In this document: piece by piece, positions 49,501 through 60,600 of the stretch | Layout: the number at the start of each line of letters is the position of its first letter | Numbering within the stretch: the first letter of the stretch is position 1 | Source of the DNA: Aradus depressus | Taxonomy: Eukaryota; Arthropoda; Insecta; Hemiptera; Aradidae | Length of the DNA stretch: 64,000 nt | Assembly: GCA_963662175.1 (NCBI GenBank) | Contig: OY759215.1 | Span: 50,981,213 to 51,045,212 of the forward strand | Direction: 5' to 3' | Notes under the pieces: generated by a model | Database searches by the model: none | What the model saw: only the letters and a program-made list of their open reading frames with translations | What the model was told of the DNA's origin: nothing | Program-made: the position numbers and the translations under genes

Positions 49501-50362
49501 TAAGGGAAAATTGGCGTTACCATAAAGTCGATTTTAAGAGCTGGAAAGGGGCAGCTACCTGTTGAAAGCTTGGTCAACAGGGAATACAGAAGAACGCTGG
49601 GCACCATTAGCAGCTGGAGATTTGGGGGGAGCTATGCGATTGTGTTCGTGAGCAGATGGGCAGAGGGTCGAGACATTTTCAACGATGGATTTTTGATGTC
49701 ATTGCTTTCTTTTAATGACATTCTATCTTGAACATTACTCAGCGCAAAACAACGGAGTTGTTACTTTGAGAATGTCAGTCCTTTCTGTAGAAATAATGCA
49801 TTGTCCAGTGTTAGCTACTTACGTTTCGCCGCATTAACTAAATTTAATCAATTGTGTGCAAATTATTTTCTGTAAGTCATTCGCTTCGCTCGTTTCCGAT
49901 AACCCATCGCTTTTGTAATACTGAACTTTTCAAGATCTTGTTATCCACTCGGCCAATTTCAGGACGTTTTACTTTAATTGGATTAATTTAAAAGTTTCAC
50001 ATTAGAATATAAAACCCCATCTCATTTCTTAATTGTCATTTATATGACACCAATATCGACCATACAGGACAAAGGGAAAATAACAAAGCCTTATCTTTCA
50101 AAGTGTATACAATTTTAAATGTATGATAATAAGTAAATGAATAGTTCTTGATAATTTACAAAATATTTTTTAAAAACTATTGCAGGCGGAAACAGGTCGA
50201 TGGTACTGCATCAGTGATTCCCATGTGACTGAGGTAACAGAGAACAGGATCCTCCAGGTGCAGGCCTACCTCCTCTTCTACAAACGTTCCTCCGCCCCCA
50301 CCACCTCCACCTCTCCACCCCCTCCCTCACCGCCCCCATCCCCACAATCACAACCGTCATAG
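28558..50362 (+). CDS. USP16: Ubiquitin carboxyl-terminal hydrolase, USP16/USP45 type
   Basis: Cysteine protease that removes ubiquitin; the vertebrate relative USP16 acts on histone H2A. Exons: 28558-28651, 32265-32395, 32510-32640, 33341-33471, 34412-34524, 34797-34940, 36797-37003, 39597-39701, 41384-41524, 42092-42326, 43009-43265, 44067-44301, 45320-45655, 47579-47754, 49028-49135 and 50186-50362. All phases match, giving 906 residues (human USP16 823). It starts MGKKRSRQ, like USP16. A ZnF-UBP domain (about 37-135) shows [34 protein letters not shown] and WCHVC. The catalytic Cys is C209 in [13 protein letters not shown], His is H842 in GGHYVAYIK, and Asp is in WYCISDSH. Zinc-ribbon cysteines are ECQEC and CGAC. 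Lys-, Gly- and Glu-rich inserts (about 400-690) split the catalytic domain, as in this family. USP16 versus USP45 cannot be decided; insects usually have one gene for both. Confidence 0.93.
28652..29395. other. USP16 intron 1, first part, with an unassigned open frame
   Basis: A 106-codon plus-strand frame (29072-29392) includes [18 protein letters not shown] and [16 protein letters not shown] and is followed in frame by a donor-like GTTG|GTGAGT at 29356. I do not recognise the protein and it is not needed for the USP16 frame. It may be a transposon remnant or an alternative exon. Confidence 0.3.
29400..30760. mobile_element. Composite repeat: MITE-like element plus 600-bp intronic repeat
   Basis: 29400-30010 has terminal inverted repeats (GTGGTCATAACAGGACTTTC at the left, its mirror GAAAGTCCTGTTATGG(T)C near 30005-30025) and the internal segment GTGACTTTCTTATA...CCAGTA shared with 37615-37850. 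A (TTA)n run at about 29845-29865 lies inside. The following 30030-30740 is a diverged copy of 37860-38460: both contain TTTGTCGTATTG, CGGTTTTCGGCATGTATCTCG-like words, AAGAGATTTTTGATTAG(A/G)TCATAAA and CACACAGACA...ATCGCAAAAATGGTCAAAAC. It sits in USP16 intron 1. Confidence 0.6.
30880..31000. repeat. Short foldback repeat
   Basis: CTCTGTTCCGAGATTAT (about 30911-30927) is mirrored by ATAATCTCGGAACAGACT (about 30950-30967), with weaker pairing outside through CACGACTACT and AGGTTGTAGTG. This is a small hairpin-forming element of about 120 bp. It has no coding content. Confidence 0.6.
31000..32264. other. USP16 intron 1, last part
   Basis: AT-rich, no exon or named repeat recognised. A poly-T run of about 25 bp lies at 32144-32167. 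Confidence 0.45.
33595..33680 (+). repeat. Short interspersed repeat shared with 25850-25970
   Basis: Second copy of the GCGAGGCTGG...AGCGAACAG...CCCCTAG repeat, in USP16 intron 4. The two copies differ by many substitutions, so both insertions are old. Confidence 0.4.
34941..36796. other. USP16 intron 6
   Basis: 1.86 kb of AT-rich sequence. The stretch 35260-35640 is slightly richer in GC and may be a decayed repeat; no domain or named family was recognised. Confidence 0.4.
37615..37850. mobile_element. MITE with terminal inverted repeats (USP16 intron 7)
   Basis: The left end TGATGTGGCCATAAAAGGAC and the right end (mirrored) GTGATGTGGCCATTACAGGA, each followed by CTTATACC on the inside, form terminal inverted repeats of about 32 bp around 235 bp. 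Related copies lie at 29400-30010 and 14036-14240. No open frame. Confidence 0.75.
37860..38470. repeat. 600-bp intronic repeat, second copy
   Basis: Diverged copy of 30030-30740. It follows the same MITE family in the same orientation, so the two units were probably duplicated or inserted together. Ends with ACACACTCACAGACAGACAT and ATTGCGAAAATGATCAAAAC. Confidence 0.6.
38471..39596. other. Rest of USP16 intron 7
   Basis: AT-rich; no exon or named repeat recognised. Confidence 0.4.
39895..40480 (+). pseudogene. Jockey-like non-LTR retrotransposon, reverse transcriptase relic
   Basis: Pieces of a Jockey-clade reverse transcriptase can be read in order, with stops and shifts between them: GVPQGG (conserved VPQGS), a degraded catalytic box SADDRAIL (normally YADDTAIL), [20 protein letters not shown] followed by LTWNKH, and [20 protein letters not shown] with [15 protein letters not shown]. 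Upstream domains are absent, so it is a 5'-truncated dead copy. It lies in USP16 intron 8 in the sense orientation. Confidence 0.75.
41055..41290 (-). mobile_element. tRNA-headed SINE, minus strand
   Basis: On the minus strand the head (about 41282-41208) reads GTGGCCGTGCGGGCTAGAGC, an A box, and GCGGGTTCGAATCCCGTCC, a B box. A non-tRNA body with a CCGGGAG hairpin follows, then an A-rich 3' end (about 41105-41070: AAAAAATAAAAAAAAATAAA on the minus strand). It belongs to a different family from the 23428 SINE. The anticodon arm region (CATGGTCTCACCATG) is a tRNA relic, and a working tRNA is unlikely. It lies in USP16 intron 8. Confidence 0.75.
42476..42645 (-). mobile_element. SINE copy, minus strand (family of 23428), in USP16 intron 10
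   Basis: Reverse complement of the middle of the SINE: GTCTTTAACGAGTATCGGAT, CTCGGGACCATCGCTTAACG, CATCCGAAGGACGGCATGCC and CCTCCCAAATAAA match the body. Both the tRNA head and the far tail are missing. This copy is less diverged than those at 4251 and 10971. Confidence 0.75.
43266..44066. other. USP16 intron 11
   Basis: Contains repeat-like sequence at 43495-43830 (ATGTCTGTCTATATTTATG and GCAGCCTCGGCCTGGCCTG) resembling parts of other introns. No exon-like segment. Confidence 0.4.
44534..44575 (-). ncRNA. Hammerhead-like ribozyme motif, best preserved copy
   Basis: On the minus strand: stem I ACCA, core CUGAUGA, extra U, stem II of five perfect pairs GACGC/GCGUC closed by UGUU, GAA, self-complementary AACCGGUU, cleavage base C, stem I UGGU (complementary to ACCA). 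Every core position of the hammerhead consensus is met. Unlike most others here it has no inverted partner nearby. It lies in USP16 intron 12. Activity would need a dimer and tolerance of the extra U. Confidence 0.55.
44620..45319. other. Rest of USP16 intron 12
   Basis: Contains two short B-box-like words (ATTCGAACACC at 44645 and GGTTCGAATTC at 44701) but no complete tRNA or SINE head. Otherwise AT-rich. Confidence 0.35.
45656..47578. other. USP16 intron 13
   Basis: 1.9 kb AT-rich intron; no exon, repeat family or RNA gene recognised. A short hairpin (ATTAATCTTATT with its mirror) lies near 46900-46940. Confidence 0.45.
47755..49027. other. USP16 intron 14
   Basis: Contains open frames at 48089-48331 and 48390-48605 (the latter includes [20 protein letters not shown]) with no recognisable domain; possibly an old mobile element. 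Confidence 0.35.
49136..50185. other. USP16 intron 15
   Basis: No exon recognised. A decayed hammerhead-like remnant (minus strand near 49825-49860, GGCGAAACGTA without a usable CUGANGA) was noticed but not called. Confidence 0.4.
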
Positions 50363-51092
50363 CCCCTCTCCTACGTCTTAAACTTTCCAACTACACCCAT
50401 ATTTTATTTATTTATTCCTTTTTTTCTTCTCAAACGTTTCCCTCCCTTTTAAAGACTACTTCGATCATTGAATGATCAATTTTTTTTTTGTACTTCATTA
50501 TTGCAAATACTGTCTAAAACAATGCGAGCCATTTTTAGCTATTTTCGAGGGCGGGCTACAAACTCAGGCATTAACGCTTCTCGTTTTTGGCTTCGCAGCT
50601 GCATACTTCGCCAGCTGTTTGAATGTTTTAAAGTCGCTTTTTGACTAATTCCATACTTAATAGTTATTACCTAACCTAATACCTAACTACTTAATAGTTA
50701 TTGTTAACCGCATTCTGGGAGGTTAGTGGATGATAAATTTAAAATTGATTGAGTAATTGTCTGATAATATGAAAATGCTGTTTGTGAATATTCATAATTT
50801 ACGATTATGTTCTATATTTTTTTCATTTCACTCTTTTATTGCTTTCATTTTCAACTTGAATACACAATGTTATCAATTCCTTAAGAATTTTATTTACGAA
50901 ACAAAACAGTATCTTTTCTTACATGAATTGTTGCATTCATGAATCTATTGGATTTAAAATTGCAAATAGAAAAAAGAAAACAAAAAAAAGTTTAGACAAC
51001 TAACTGTTAAGGTTTTTAATTTATTATAATCTATTTAATTTATCAGAAGAAAATCGGGAAAACTTATTTTCCAGTCGTTTTCTTACAATAAA
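50363..51092 (+). other. 3' flank of USP16 with candidate poly(A) signal
   Basis: AT-rich sequence after the stop codon. AATAAA at 51087-51092 is the clearest polyadenylation signal, giving a 3' UTR of about 750 bp if used. Nothing else recognised. Confidence 0.45.
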
Positions 51093-51431
51093 GCTCTGCA
51101 TCCATCTTCCTTGGCACGATTTTATCTTGTAGAATTTAACAATAAAACTAAATAACTATTCTAAAAAATACGGATATTTGTTTGAAAGGTACTCTAGACC
51201 GCTAGAGCGCTTTGCTCCAGCTGGACCCCGACAATAGCTGGTGCTCACTGGATTAGAACAGCATTTTGTAAAAGTATTGCATAAATCTCTTTTTTTGTAT
51301 GTCCCTCTGTAATATAGGCCGGTTAATAATTTACGCATGTATTAAATGCTTTTATATATTATAAATAAATTTACTATTATTTTTAGATCAGTTGGATAAT
51401 TTTAATTTCAACTTTGATGTACCGAGTTGTT

Positions 51432-51437
<6 letters not shown>

Positions 51438-51466
<29 letters not shown>
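51438..51466. repeat. (AT)n microsatellite
   Basis: Alternating A and T for about 28 bp. Confidence 0.9.
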
Positions 51467-51776
51467 CAAATAAAAAGGTAAACAAATGAATGTTTGAATT
51501 ATTATTTATTTACTTACCTTAGAACTGTGAACAACTCAGTCGCAAATTCAGAGGAAGTACACTCTCGTTTGTAGGTAAGGTGGCCTTTAGGTCAATTTAA
51601 GAAAAAAGTTTCCAGAAGCGCCTCACTCAGAAGTTATTCAAAAACCATGAAGGTCATTAGTGTAGTTTTAAAGAAGTTGGATAACTATTTTTAGTGAACG
51701 ATTAGAAAGTTTGAGGTTGAGGAAAAATATCTTTTAAATAAGTAATAGATGTATCAGTCCAACATGGATTTTTTTA

Positions 51777-51815
51777 ACCACAACTAGTTTCGGCAATTTG
51801 CCACCTTCAGGTGGT
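51777..51815 (-). ncRNA. Hammerhead-like motif, left arm
   Basis: Minus strand: stem I ACCAC, core CUGAAGG (last A changed to G), U, stem II GGC/GCC around AAAUU, GAA, ACUAGU, U, stem I GUGGU. Stem I has five perfect pairs. Confidence 0.45.
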
Positions 51816-51918
51816 GAAACTTGCTAGAGAAGAGGTCAAGGGACACGTATGAGTATCAGGGGACCAGCTGGACACTGATACTCATACGTGTCCCTTGACT
51901 TCTTCTCTAGCAAGTTTC

Positions 51919-51957
51919 ACCACCTGAAGATGGCAAATTACCGAAACTAGTTGTGGT
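51919..51957 (+). ncRNA. Hammerhead-like motif, right arm
   Basis: Plus strand: ACCAC, intact core CUGAAGA, U, stem II GG...CC weakened by one change (the left-arm copy has GGC/GCC), GAA, ACUAGU, U, GUGGU. Five-pair stem I. Points away from the palindrome centre, as does its partner. Confidence 0.45.
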
Positions 51958-52104
51958 TAAATAAATCTATGTTGGACTGATTCATCTATTACTTACTTAA
52001 CAAGTTAGTCCACTACATCTGCCTACCACTAAGAACAATATTCTTTATTTGAAACTTGTTCAATATTCAGTTCGATCTCCAGAATATGTATATTTATTTC
52101 ATAC

Positions 52105-52139
52105 CGTTGACGTTTCGCATTTCCGGCATTATCAAAACA
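52105..52139 (-). ncRNA. Hammerhead-like motif, single diverged copy
   Basis: Minus strand: stem I UGUU, core UUGAUAA, U, stem II GCC...GC (two pairs), GAA, ACGU, C, stem I AACG (four pairs, one wobble). Two core changes; probably inactive. Confidence 0.3.
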
Positions 52140-55100
52140 TTTATGATAACTAAACAGAATCTGTTTATATATCTATTAATGTTTTTAAATGGTCAATATC
52201 CAGATAAATTGGTTATTTAATTATCAGGTCACATGGTGTTTTTAATCACATAAAAAATGTATGTGGATATTGACTACCAAACATTATGGTTATATATAAA
52301 AAATATAAGGAGAAACGTAAACAGTATGAAATAAATATATATTTTTGGGAGACCTAAGGCCAACTTTGTTTTACAAATCACCCTTATCAAGCGATTTGCG
52401 AGAAAAAGTGAGTTGACGATGTGTGACCTGAGTCCACTCTGTAGTGGACTGAGGTCAGACAGCTCGCTACACACCAGTCAGAGGTAGAGTAGTCTCACAC
52501 ACACTCGCGGTTCTTGTACAACACAATTCCTACACATAATTTAAATCCTATTCTTAAAGATGTTGCAAATAGCATGGCTGTGGGCTCCCGTGTCCCCAGC
52601 AAGGAGTCTACTTTCCCTCCTCCCTCCGTCTCCCCCTGCTTAAAGGGACAAGGTTTTGGACTATATAACCTATTGGCTCTTTGAGTTCCCGTCCTGATAA
52701 ATGTCTAAATTAGAGGAGTTACAGTCTCTACTTCAAAGAATGTAGAGAACAAAAATCGATAATAAATAAGCAGAAAAAGTAGGAATATTTTTGAATATTT
52801 TCAAAACGACTCAGATGAAAGTGAATTTATATATTGGAAAAGAAAATGTTGAAACGGATTTGAAAAATTATTAAAAGATGTGTGGAGGATTTTCAAAAAG
52901 GTATCGTAGAAGTGGAGAAATATGCATTGTTACCCCCATCCTTTGTTATCAAGGGCAAACAAACCCAACGAGTTGAGGGGAGCTGTATAATTTCTCTCGT
53001 TAATATCTCTGTCTATTGTACATACATTTCCTTTTCCTATGTACCATGCATATTGGCCGACAATTTTTTTTATTAAACAATTAGGTTTAACTGGGGTTTC
53101 CCCTCTTATTGCTATGACATATTGGAAGGGGAAAAAAAGAAACGAACATAACTTTTTTAATTTTTTATTTCGAGAAAAAAAATATACCTGTTCCCAATTT
53201 GAATATGAATCAACATTTGATTTTTGGGCAGAGCAATACACTAATTTATAAATTATATGGTAAAAATACATTAAGTTACATCAATATAATTATAAATAAA
53301 TATATTTCTTCTGTTCATTACTCATTTTAGTGTTACGAGGTTCCGTTTCATTTATGTTCGCTAAAAAATGATAGAACAATTGATCAGAAATTGAATAAAA
53401 GTATAAATGCCCGGAAGTAAAACCGAATATAATCTACAGAATGGTGAACACATAGCTATGAACTTTTTTTGGTGTATTATTGCCATATTTTTTACATTTA
53501 GTTTCGTAGAATCCCCCCAGATAAACTATTACGTAAATAAATTATAATTTATAAAATATAATCCAATATAGATGGGGGGGAGAGAGTACATAAAATGTCA
53601 ACCCTCACCTACACCCCTTCAAAATGAGTTCATGAAAATTTGACTTGAGTAAACTAGCTTCTATTGAAATGCCATCCTTTTTTTGAAATTGTAAGATTGT
53701 TCTGCAGGGATGTTACTGCAATCGAGATCTTTCTGCATGATATGTAACCGTCAAGAAATGAGTTGAATGCTGCTGTATGAATCAAAAATATCTGGATGGA
53801 AACATAAAACATTAGAGGATGCAAAAATATAGTCCTATGAATAAAAATCCATTGTATTCGCTTTGTAATTAATATTAGCTTTGATGAATACAAGAACAAA
53901 GTTGAACATTTCAAGTTATTGATCTTTTGTATGAGAGCAAAACTGTACATGTCAATTCTTGGTTTGAAGTGGTACATACATACATACATCAAGTAAAAGA
54001 TTGATTTTGTATACAAATAATTTTTTTTTGCTCCTCTGGCAACGTTCCGATAAAAATAACAATGTTCAAATTTCAACAGTTAAAATTTCAATAAGCACAA
54101 ATAAAGGCATGATCCAAGTTTATGAACAGAAAATATGTATCAAAAATAAATAAATAAAATATTTGGAACATGCATTTAAATTAAGGGAATTTGTAGAGTA
54201 GCCTCTAATAAGATCTAAAATGAGTTCTATAGGATACATACCTACTGATTTTCATAGACTTCTCGTAAACCGGACGGCTTATGGACAAATGTAATTTAAA
54301 ACTTTATATGAAATATATATTGTTTACATTGTAGAAAATATGGTTACTCGGGATAAGTATCATTATCGGACAATTCTGATCAAATTTTGATAGCGCACTA
54401 AAGATTTGAGACTGTGCACAACCTACTTCTGTGTACAACGTAGTTTCGAATATCGAAATAGATGAAACAAATAAAAAAAACTGCTAACTACAGCTAGAAG
54501 AAACTGGGATAGCTGGGAGTGATGATAGATAAATAAATGCGATTTTATCTCCTATAACAATAACACAGGCCTGCAAAAATAAAACTTTTTAAGTGGTATT
54601 TTACGCATTTCTAGCAACCAGAAAACGCATCTAACCCTCAATTTGTTTTATGACGTTTAGATTTTAGACGTCTACTACCTGTTTCACTATTTTATCCCAA
54701 TATGTCCATTCTTCCTCGTTATTGACTTGGTTTATGTATTTTGACATGTATGTGGATGGTTTACCTTATCGTAGGAGCCAAGAAGCTATGTTTAGTGAGT
54801 AACGAGCAGCAACGTTGTAAAGTAGAGCAATACAAATTACAGCTTCATTTATAATCCACAATGCACACATAAACAAACAAAAGTAATCTACCTTTCCATT
54901 TACTATATGATGTAAATACATAATGCTAGTATACTCATTTAAAAGGCCCGAATTATTGCAGGCCTGCGTAATCTGTATAGAGGGCGTTTCATGAGAAGAT
55001 TCTCATCGCTTACATTTCTTGAAATTTCGAGATATTTTATTTTTTTCGTCTTCGATCTTCTGATATACGAGGAAATAAAACATTGTTTAATTCGTCGCTG

Positions 55101-55380
55101 TGTTACTTTACAAGGAGAAAAATGACATACGTAATCAGATTTAAATTAAGTACTTCGAGACACATTCGTAACATTAGTTTGGCGGTTACACAGTCTAACT
55201 GGCCATTTATAGCTTTTTTAAGTAACTAAATTAGTTTATTTGGCTTTAAATATTTGTAGTACGCAACAGTGGAACAATTTCTAGGTAGCTCAAGAAGTTC
55301 GCTCATTCAATATTCCCTATTAAACATTTTAAATTGTATGTCTAAATACTTCTGTTGAAACTAAATATTCAGATCGCCTG
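52140..55380. other. Intergenic, no gene recognised
   Basis: AT-rich. The longest frame (minus strand, 54076-53654, 140 codons) is full of Ile, Phe, Tyr and Lys with no known domain. Frames on both strands near 52930-53271 overlap and are not supported. Slightly GC-richer around 52560-52640. Confidence 0.4.
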
Positions 55381-55409
55381 CAGTAACTTCACCGTTACAA
55401 AATGGCAGC

Positions 55410-56185
55410 AAGCTCGTGAGTCTTTACGGAAGAGGAGACAGAGCTCTACTAAGATCAAGGTGTACCTGGCTACATTGTTTCAAAGTAACTACACATACCG
55501 CTCCAACTGTCACTCCTCCAAAATCATTTACATCTTCTGTTACTTTCGAAATTCAGTATGAAAAAAAGGAAGCCCCAGGACGTGGACCTCATTACGATTG
55601 AATTTTTTCAAGGAATTATTCTGCAAAGTTAATGTTTTTCTGACAACCCTGTTTAACTGCAAACTTCGTACATCATTTTTGCCCCATTTAAATGGAAACA
55701 CTCACAGTTCATCATGATACTAAAATCTAACAAACCACCAGACTGCCCTTCATATCGCCCCATCAGCCTTCTTCCTCAGTTCTAAGCTCTTTGAAAAAAT
55801 ACTGTACAAAAGATTCATGAGTCCCGTTGTATCATCTCACCAACATTCCACTACACCTCAGTTACACAGGCTTGTCGATTTCATAGCTTAGATAGGAAGT
55901 TTCATACTCGTGAAAAGAAAATTATATGCAACGAGGGATTCCTTCAAGTTAGCCTTTTGATTGGCTATCTACTTCCCCACATATTACCTTATTTTTCAGT
56001 CATATCTACACAACAGATATTTCGTCTTCTGTTCCCTCCTCTCTACAACCGATAATATCAGGCGTGCCATAGGGCTCTATTGTAGTTCCTTTATTGTGCA
56101 TTGTATACACTTCAGACATGCCCACCTCCATTCACACAAAGTCAGCAACATACGCCGATGACACCGCCCTTATCTGCTGCTGAAC
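55410..56185 (+). pseudogene. Jockey-like non-LTR retrotransposon, reverse transcriptase relic
   Basis: Fragments of a Jockey-type polymerase appear in the proper order across several frames: EKKEAPGRGPHYD (normally KAPGPD), FKWKHSQFIMILKSNKPPDC, SYRPISLLP, SKLFEKILYKRFMSPVV-like sequence near 55785, HQHSTTPQLHRLVDFIA-like sequence near 55850, a truncated middle, and the catalytic YADDTA at about 56151-56168. Stops and frameshifts break it throughout. The 5' and 3' ends are lost. Confidence 0.8.
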
Positions 56186-57417
56186 TATATGCACATGTAC
56201 CATTTACACGACAACATCGCGTATTGAAACCGGGTCTAACAGATACAAATTTACTAACAAAACCCCTTAACGTTTGGGCATTGACCACACTTGACTAATA
56301 TTTTTCTTGTCAGGTTTATTCTAACCCATTATGCAAATAAAAACATTACCTAAGTGAAGAAATATACAAAAATCCCTTTTTCGAAATTTCAAGTAATGAA
56401 CAAGTTATCTTTTATGAAACACCCTGCTATTAAATAAAAAAATAGGTGAAAAAAGAGAGAAGTTCGAAAATTACAGATACATCCCAGCCATTTTTTCATT
56501 CTATAAATAATAATAGAAATATATTTAGATAAATCTTACAACTAATAATATACCACCTATAATAAAAGAATAAAATTAACATCAATTTTTTTAAATAGCC
56601 TTTGATAAATCTACAACATTAACCAACGACTTACACTTATCTCAAAACTACAGTTGATTCATTGTTTTGCTTATGTAAGACATTTAGTGGAGAGGGAAAA
56701 TAATATCACATGCATTCAAGTATTATTTGTAGAACACTAAATTCATCTTTAATATTTAACAACAAATGGACTGTCACACAAAGATGGAGGATCAGAATAT
56801 CTAGAAAACAATAATAATGAAAGCGCCACAAAATGTGATGAGAGAAAACAGCCTGTTTTACAATTTATATATATAAACATTAGTGATAGGTGGAATAAAT
56901 TTAATAATTACTGTGAATGTGGTGGTGTGAATAAAAACTGTTTTAACCTCGAAAGAATGAATAAGCTGCAATTTACTTATATAAAGTAGGGCCTGGATTA
57001 AGGGGGGCATGGCCACGAGCTTCATATCAGACCTCTTTAAGAAAACATGCAGTATCCGTACTATGCAGCACACTTGTGAGCAATCATTTTCAAAAAAAAA
57101 TAGTTTCCTTAAATTTCGGATAACTGGGGTCTTGACCCGAAAATAAATTTGGACATCTCAAAAATGATGTACAAAACTATATAATCTCATCTTAAAACTA
57201 AACTGGCAATTAATGTTTTTCGATTATTAGAATATGATTTGTTTCTGCACAGTGCATTAGATGTATTTGGTATGATTACTTAAATGATGGTAATAACAAT
57301 ATTTGTATAGGTTAACGGAATTTTGCATGGATCGAAATTACATGGAGGGTTTTCTCAAGTGGTAATTTCGTGGAGAGTAATACATTTGGTGGTAACATTC
57401 AATATGTCATTTATGTC

Positions 57418-57690
57418 TTGGTGGTAGGCGGATATATTGGGCTTACTTGTTAAATAAGTAATATAATACAGATGTATCAGTCCAACATAGTTTATTTCTT
57501 ACAACTAGTTTCGTCAAATTGACATCTTCAGATGGTGAATCTTATTACAGGTGTCAAAGAACTGGACACATATCAAGGACAATCTGGACACTATGTGTCC
57601 AGTTCTTTGACCCCTTCTCTAATAAGATTCACCACCTGAAAATTTCAGTTTGACGAAACTAGTTGGACTGATACATCTGTACTTATTTAT
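57418..57690. mobile_element. Inverted-repeat element with paired hammerhead-like motifs, copy 2
   Basis: Same family as 51736-52045: the outer sequence ATGTATCAGTCCAACATAG, ACTAGTTTCG and GATGGTGAAT, with a centre of GACACTATGTGTCCAG. Hammerhead-like motifs: minus strand 57501-57536 (core CUGAAGA, stem II GUC/GAC, ACUAGU, weak stem I) and plus strand 57631-57669 (core decayed to CUGAAAA). Left flank GTGGTAGGCGGATAT matches the right flank of copy 1 in inverted orientation. Confidence 0.7.
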
Positions 57691-60600
57691 TCAATATGTC
57701 ATTTGTAAAAAAAAACAAAAAAAATCAAAATTGATATTTTGGTATCACGTAATACTCAATCATAATATCCTTTCGAAACACGCTATTTCCCATTCTGAAA
57801 CTGTCATCAAGAGAACGTAGGTTCAATCAAATCATCATCCAGGTTCCATTTCAAACAGTTGTGGCTGACGAAGCACTATTCATCATCATTATTTTTCTGT
57901 AATAACAGAATATTTTTCCACTTCAAAGAAAAAAAAACATTTAATTCATTTTCCCAAAACATGATTACTTAGCCTTTTTAATACATTTTTTTTTTATTCA
58001 AAACAGGTTTGTCCATGTATGTTTAAATCAAATCGTGACATCCGTTGAGTTCAAATTTACTTTGTATGGGTCAGGTCCCAGTTATTCAATGATTATAGAA
58101 AACATATTAAAATTCTAACTTTGGAAATGTCTACAAAAATACCTCTAAGTAATAAAAATAACAAAATGGGGCTTATTGTGGCAGCTGACTCGTCTAGTCA
58201 ATAGTAAATAGTAGTCAGAAAGCGCAAAAGTTCATAATTTATGTCAAAACGTGGGAAAATATCCAGAAATACCAAATTTCACCAGTGAACGAACATAGGC
58301 GCCAGAGACTGTAGTTAGTAGTTTCCCCTACGCAAAGATGTTCAAGAACCATTATACATTATGGGAATATCGGATTTAAAATTGTCAACTCTGATATGAA
58401 CAAAAAAATTTATCATTTGCTCAAGGTAAGGTGATGCCGAGTTTTCAATCATTCAAGTAAATAATACCAGAAAAAATTTTAATTTTTCTGTTTTGTTCTA
58501 TTTACAACAGCAAATACATTCGAAAAGAGAATGGTAAAGGAATATATTTTTGGTTTAATAAATTAAAACATTTCCAAGATAAATTTGAAATCCATTTACG
58601 ATATACTTAGAAAACAGTTTATAGAAGACGATAGAGGGAAACGGCTAATCTTCCTTCACGGAAAATGATGTGGTGACTTATCTACCTTGTAACGTTTGTC
58701 CATGAAAAGAGATACACACTCATGCTTAAAAACACAATTATAGTTGGTTCATTTCAAGCAAGCAAACAAGCGCCCCTCCCCTCCCCAAGGTCCCTTCTAT
58801 CCATACCTCCACTCTCACAGACATTAAACACATAGATGTAATCTCCTCCCTTAGGATGAACCAACTAAACCAGGATGAGCAAGCGAATCAAATCAACATT
58901 AACCAGGTTCCAAGCGAGTTAAATAAAGGTACACTCACAAATAAATACATAAACTAACAAAAATAATATAAAAAATACTCAACATTTATTTAGATATTTC
59001 AAGTGTTCAAATTACTATAACTAAATAGGTGAGTTAAATTCGTTCAAGTGGTTGAAGGATGAAAAATACATTGTATTGAAAAATTAAAATTAATATATTA
59101 AATAATAGTTATAGCCTCTATCACCATTATTTCTAAAGCATGCAGCCCCGGAATAGAATGCTATTAAAATTTAATCTTTAATAACTAAATTTTACAGTAA
59201 ATGCACATTCAAAAAAAAAAAAAAAAAAATGTCCGAGAGATGGATTGAGTTTAAATAGTGAGACCAACCCACAGACATAACCCAAAATTATAATTAAAAT
59301 TATACTTTTTTTTTTTTTTTTTAATTTGAGTACACATTGTAAAATAGATTATAAATTGGAAAAGGAGAAAATTATGTACAACAATTATTAAATGAAGTCG
59401 CAGAAAGACCTAAATGGGGTAACTAATCAAGACGGATGTGACGGACATTAACCCGGGAATCATAACAGGTCTAAGTAAAGCTTCATTGGAAGGGCAGATT
59501 TGATTTGTGTTAAAACGCATTGGCGCAAGTGTTTATGGATTCTGGATCGGTTTTGACGTTCGTCGCTTTGAGTATGCTCAATAGCCAAATTGCAGAGGTC
59601 TTCAATACCGTCAATTTGACATCTCCCTTGTATTGCAATACAAATTTTTTATTCTTTTTCAAGGGAGTGAGTGATTTTTGCGCAAAAAGCAACATCTGTA
59701 TATCTTTTGTCTTTAGGTTACCATTCTATATTTCTCTTCCCAATTTGGTGTTTTAAGAAGTGTGCGTTAGGGGTTTCAAGTGAATTTCCGCTAATTAAAA
59801 CCGCAATTTAAGCGCAATGCAGCTCTTTCCACGTTCATTGTTGAAAACTACTTTCGAACTTCCAGATTTCCCCATAAGAAATGGTCGCGGAAGAAAAAAT
59901 AATAGTTCAAGACTAATCAGTGATTTATTACTCTCTCTTATGATTCTCGGGTTAATTTATTTTGAAAATTAATCTAAAGGCAGTTATTTTTGTTAAACAC
60001 ATTAATGGTATGCTTCTATCAAAATACATGTGCTGTTAATAACTACAATATTTATCAATCCAATAAAATTATATACATTTCGCTCATTATTTCTCTGATA
60101 TTGGTAAACTTCCATCACAGACAAAAAAAAAAAAAAAGTAGAAATGTGCTCGGTATACTGTGAATATATGCTGTCTCTCATCTAACATTCGGCAGTCACA
60201 ATCACCCAATTAAAATAAATATTAAAGCTATTTATAATTATTATTATTTACTGAATGAAAATTCCGACTAAGAATTAAAATAGTGAAAACATACATTAAT
60301 TATAGGATGAACAAATATCAAAATCAGGGCCAACCCTTTTGTGTGAGAGCCCTAGTAACATGCAACAACAATTTCTGTTTATATCTACTAACTATGATGG
60401 GCATATTCGAAAAAATCTGTATGTTAACTATTATTTATTAATAATGCACTATTCGTTTAGTGCATTAATGCAATTTCTAACTTGATCTGTCCAACAGATG
60501 AGTTTTATGATGTCAAAAAATCAAAACAAATATTCTCCAATTATGCCCATTACAAAAAATTGTCATTATTCCAATATTAACTGAACGTCAGTAGAACAAT

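Larger units (their letters stand above)
51736..52045. mobile_element. Inverted-repeat element with paired hammerhead-like motifs, copy 1
   Basis: The arms 51738-51876 and 51890-52000 are close inverted copies (GATACTCATACGTGTCCCTT and its mirror at the centre, ATGTATCAGTCCAACAT or its variant at the outer ends). Each arm holds a hammerhead-like motif. The sequence to the right (TAGTCCACTACATCTGCCTACCAC, 52008-52031) matches, inverted, the left flank of the second copy at 57418-57690, so the unit extends beyond the arms. No coding sequence. Confidence 0.75.

Noticed and set aside
49825..49865. Hammerhead-like GGCGAAACGTA (minus strand)
   Set aside because: Only the GAA and ACGU part remains; no core CUGANGA.
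53654..54076. 140-codon minus-strand frame
   Set aside because: AT-rich composition, no known motif, in a gene-free region.
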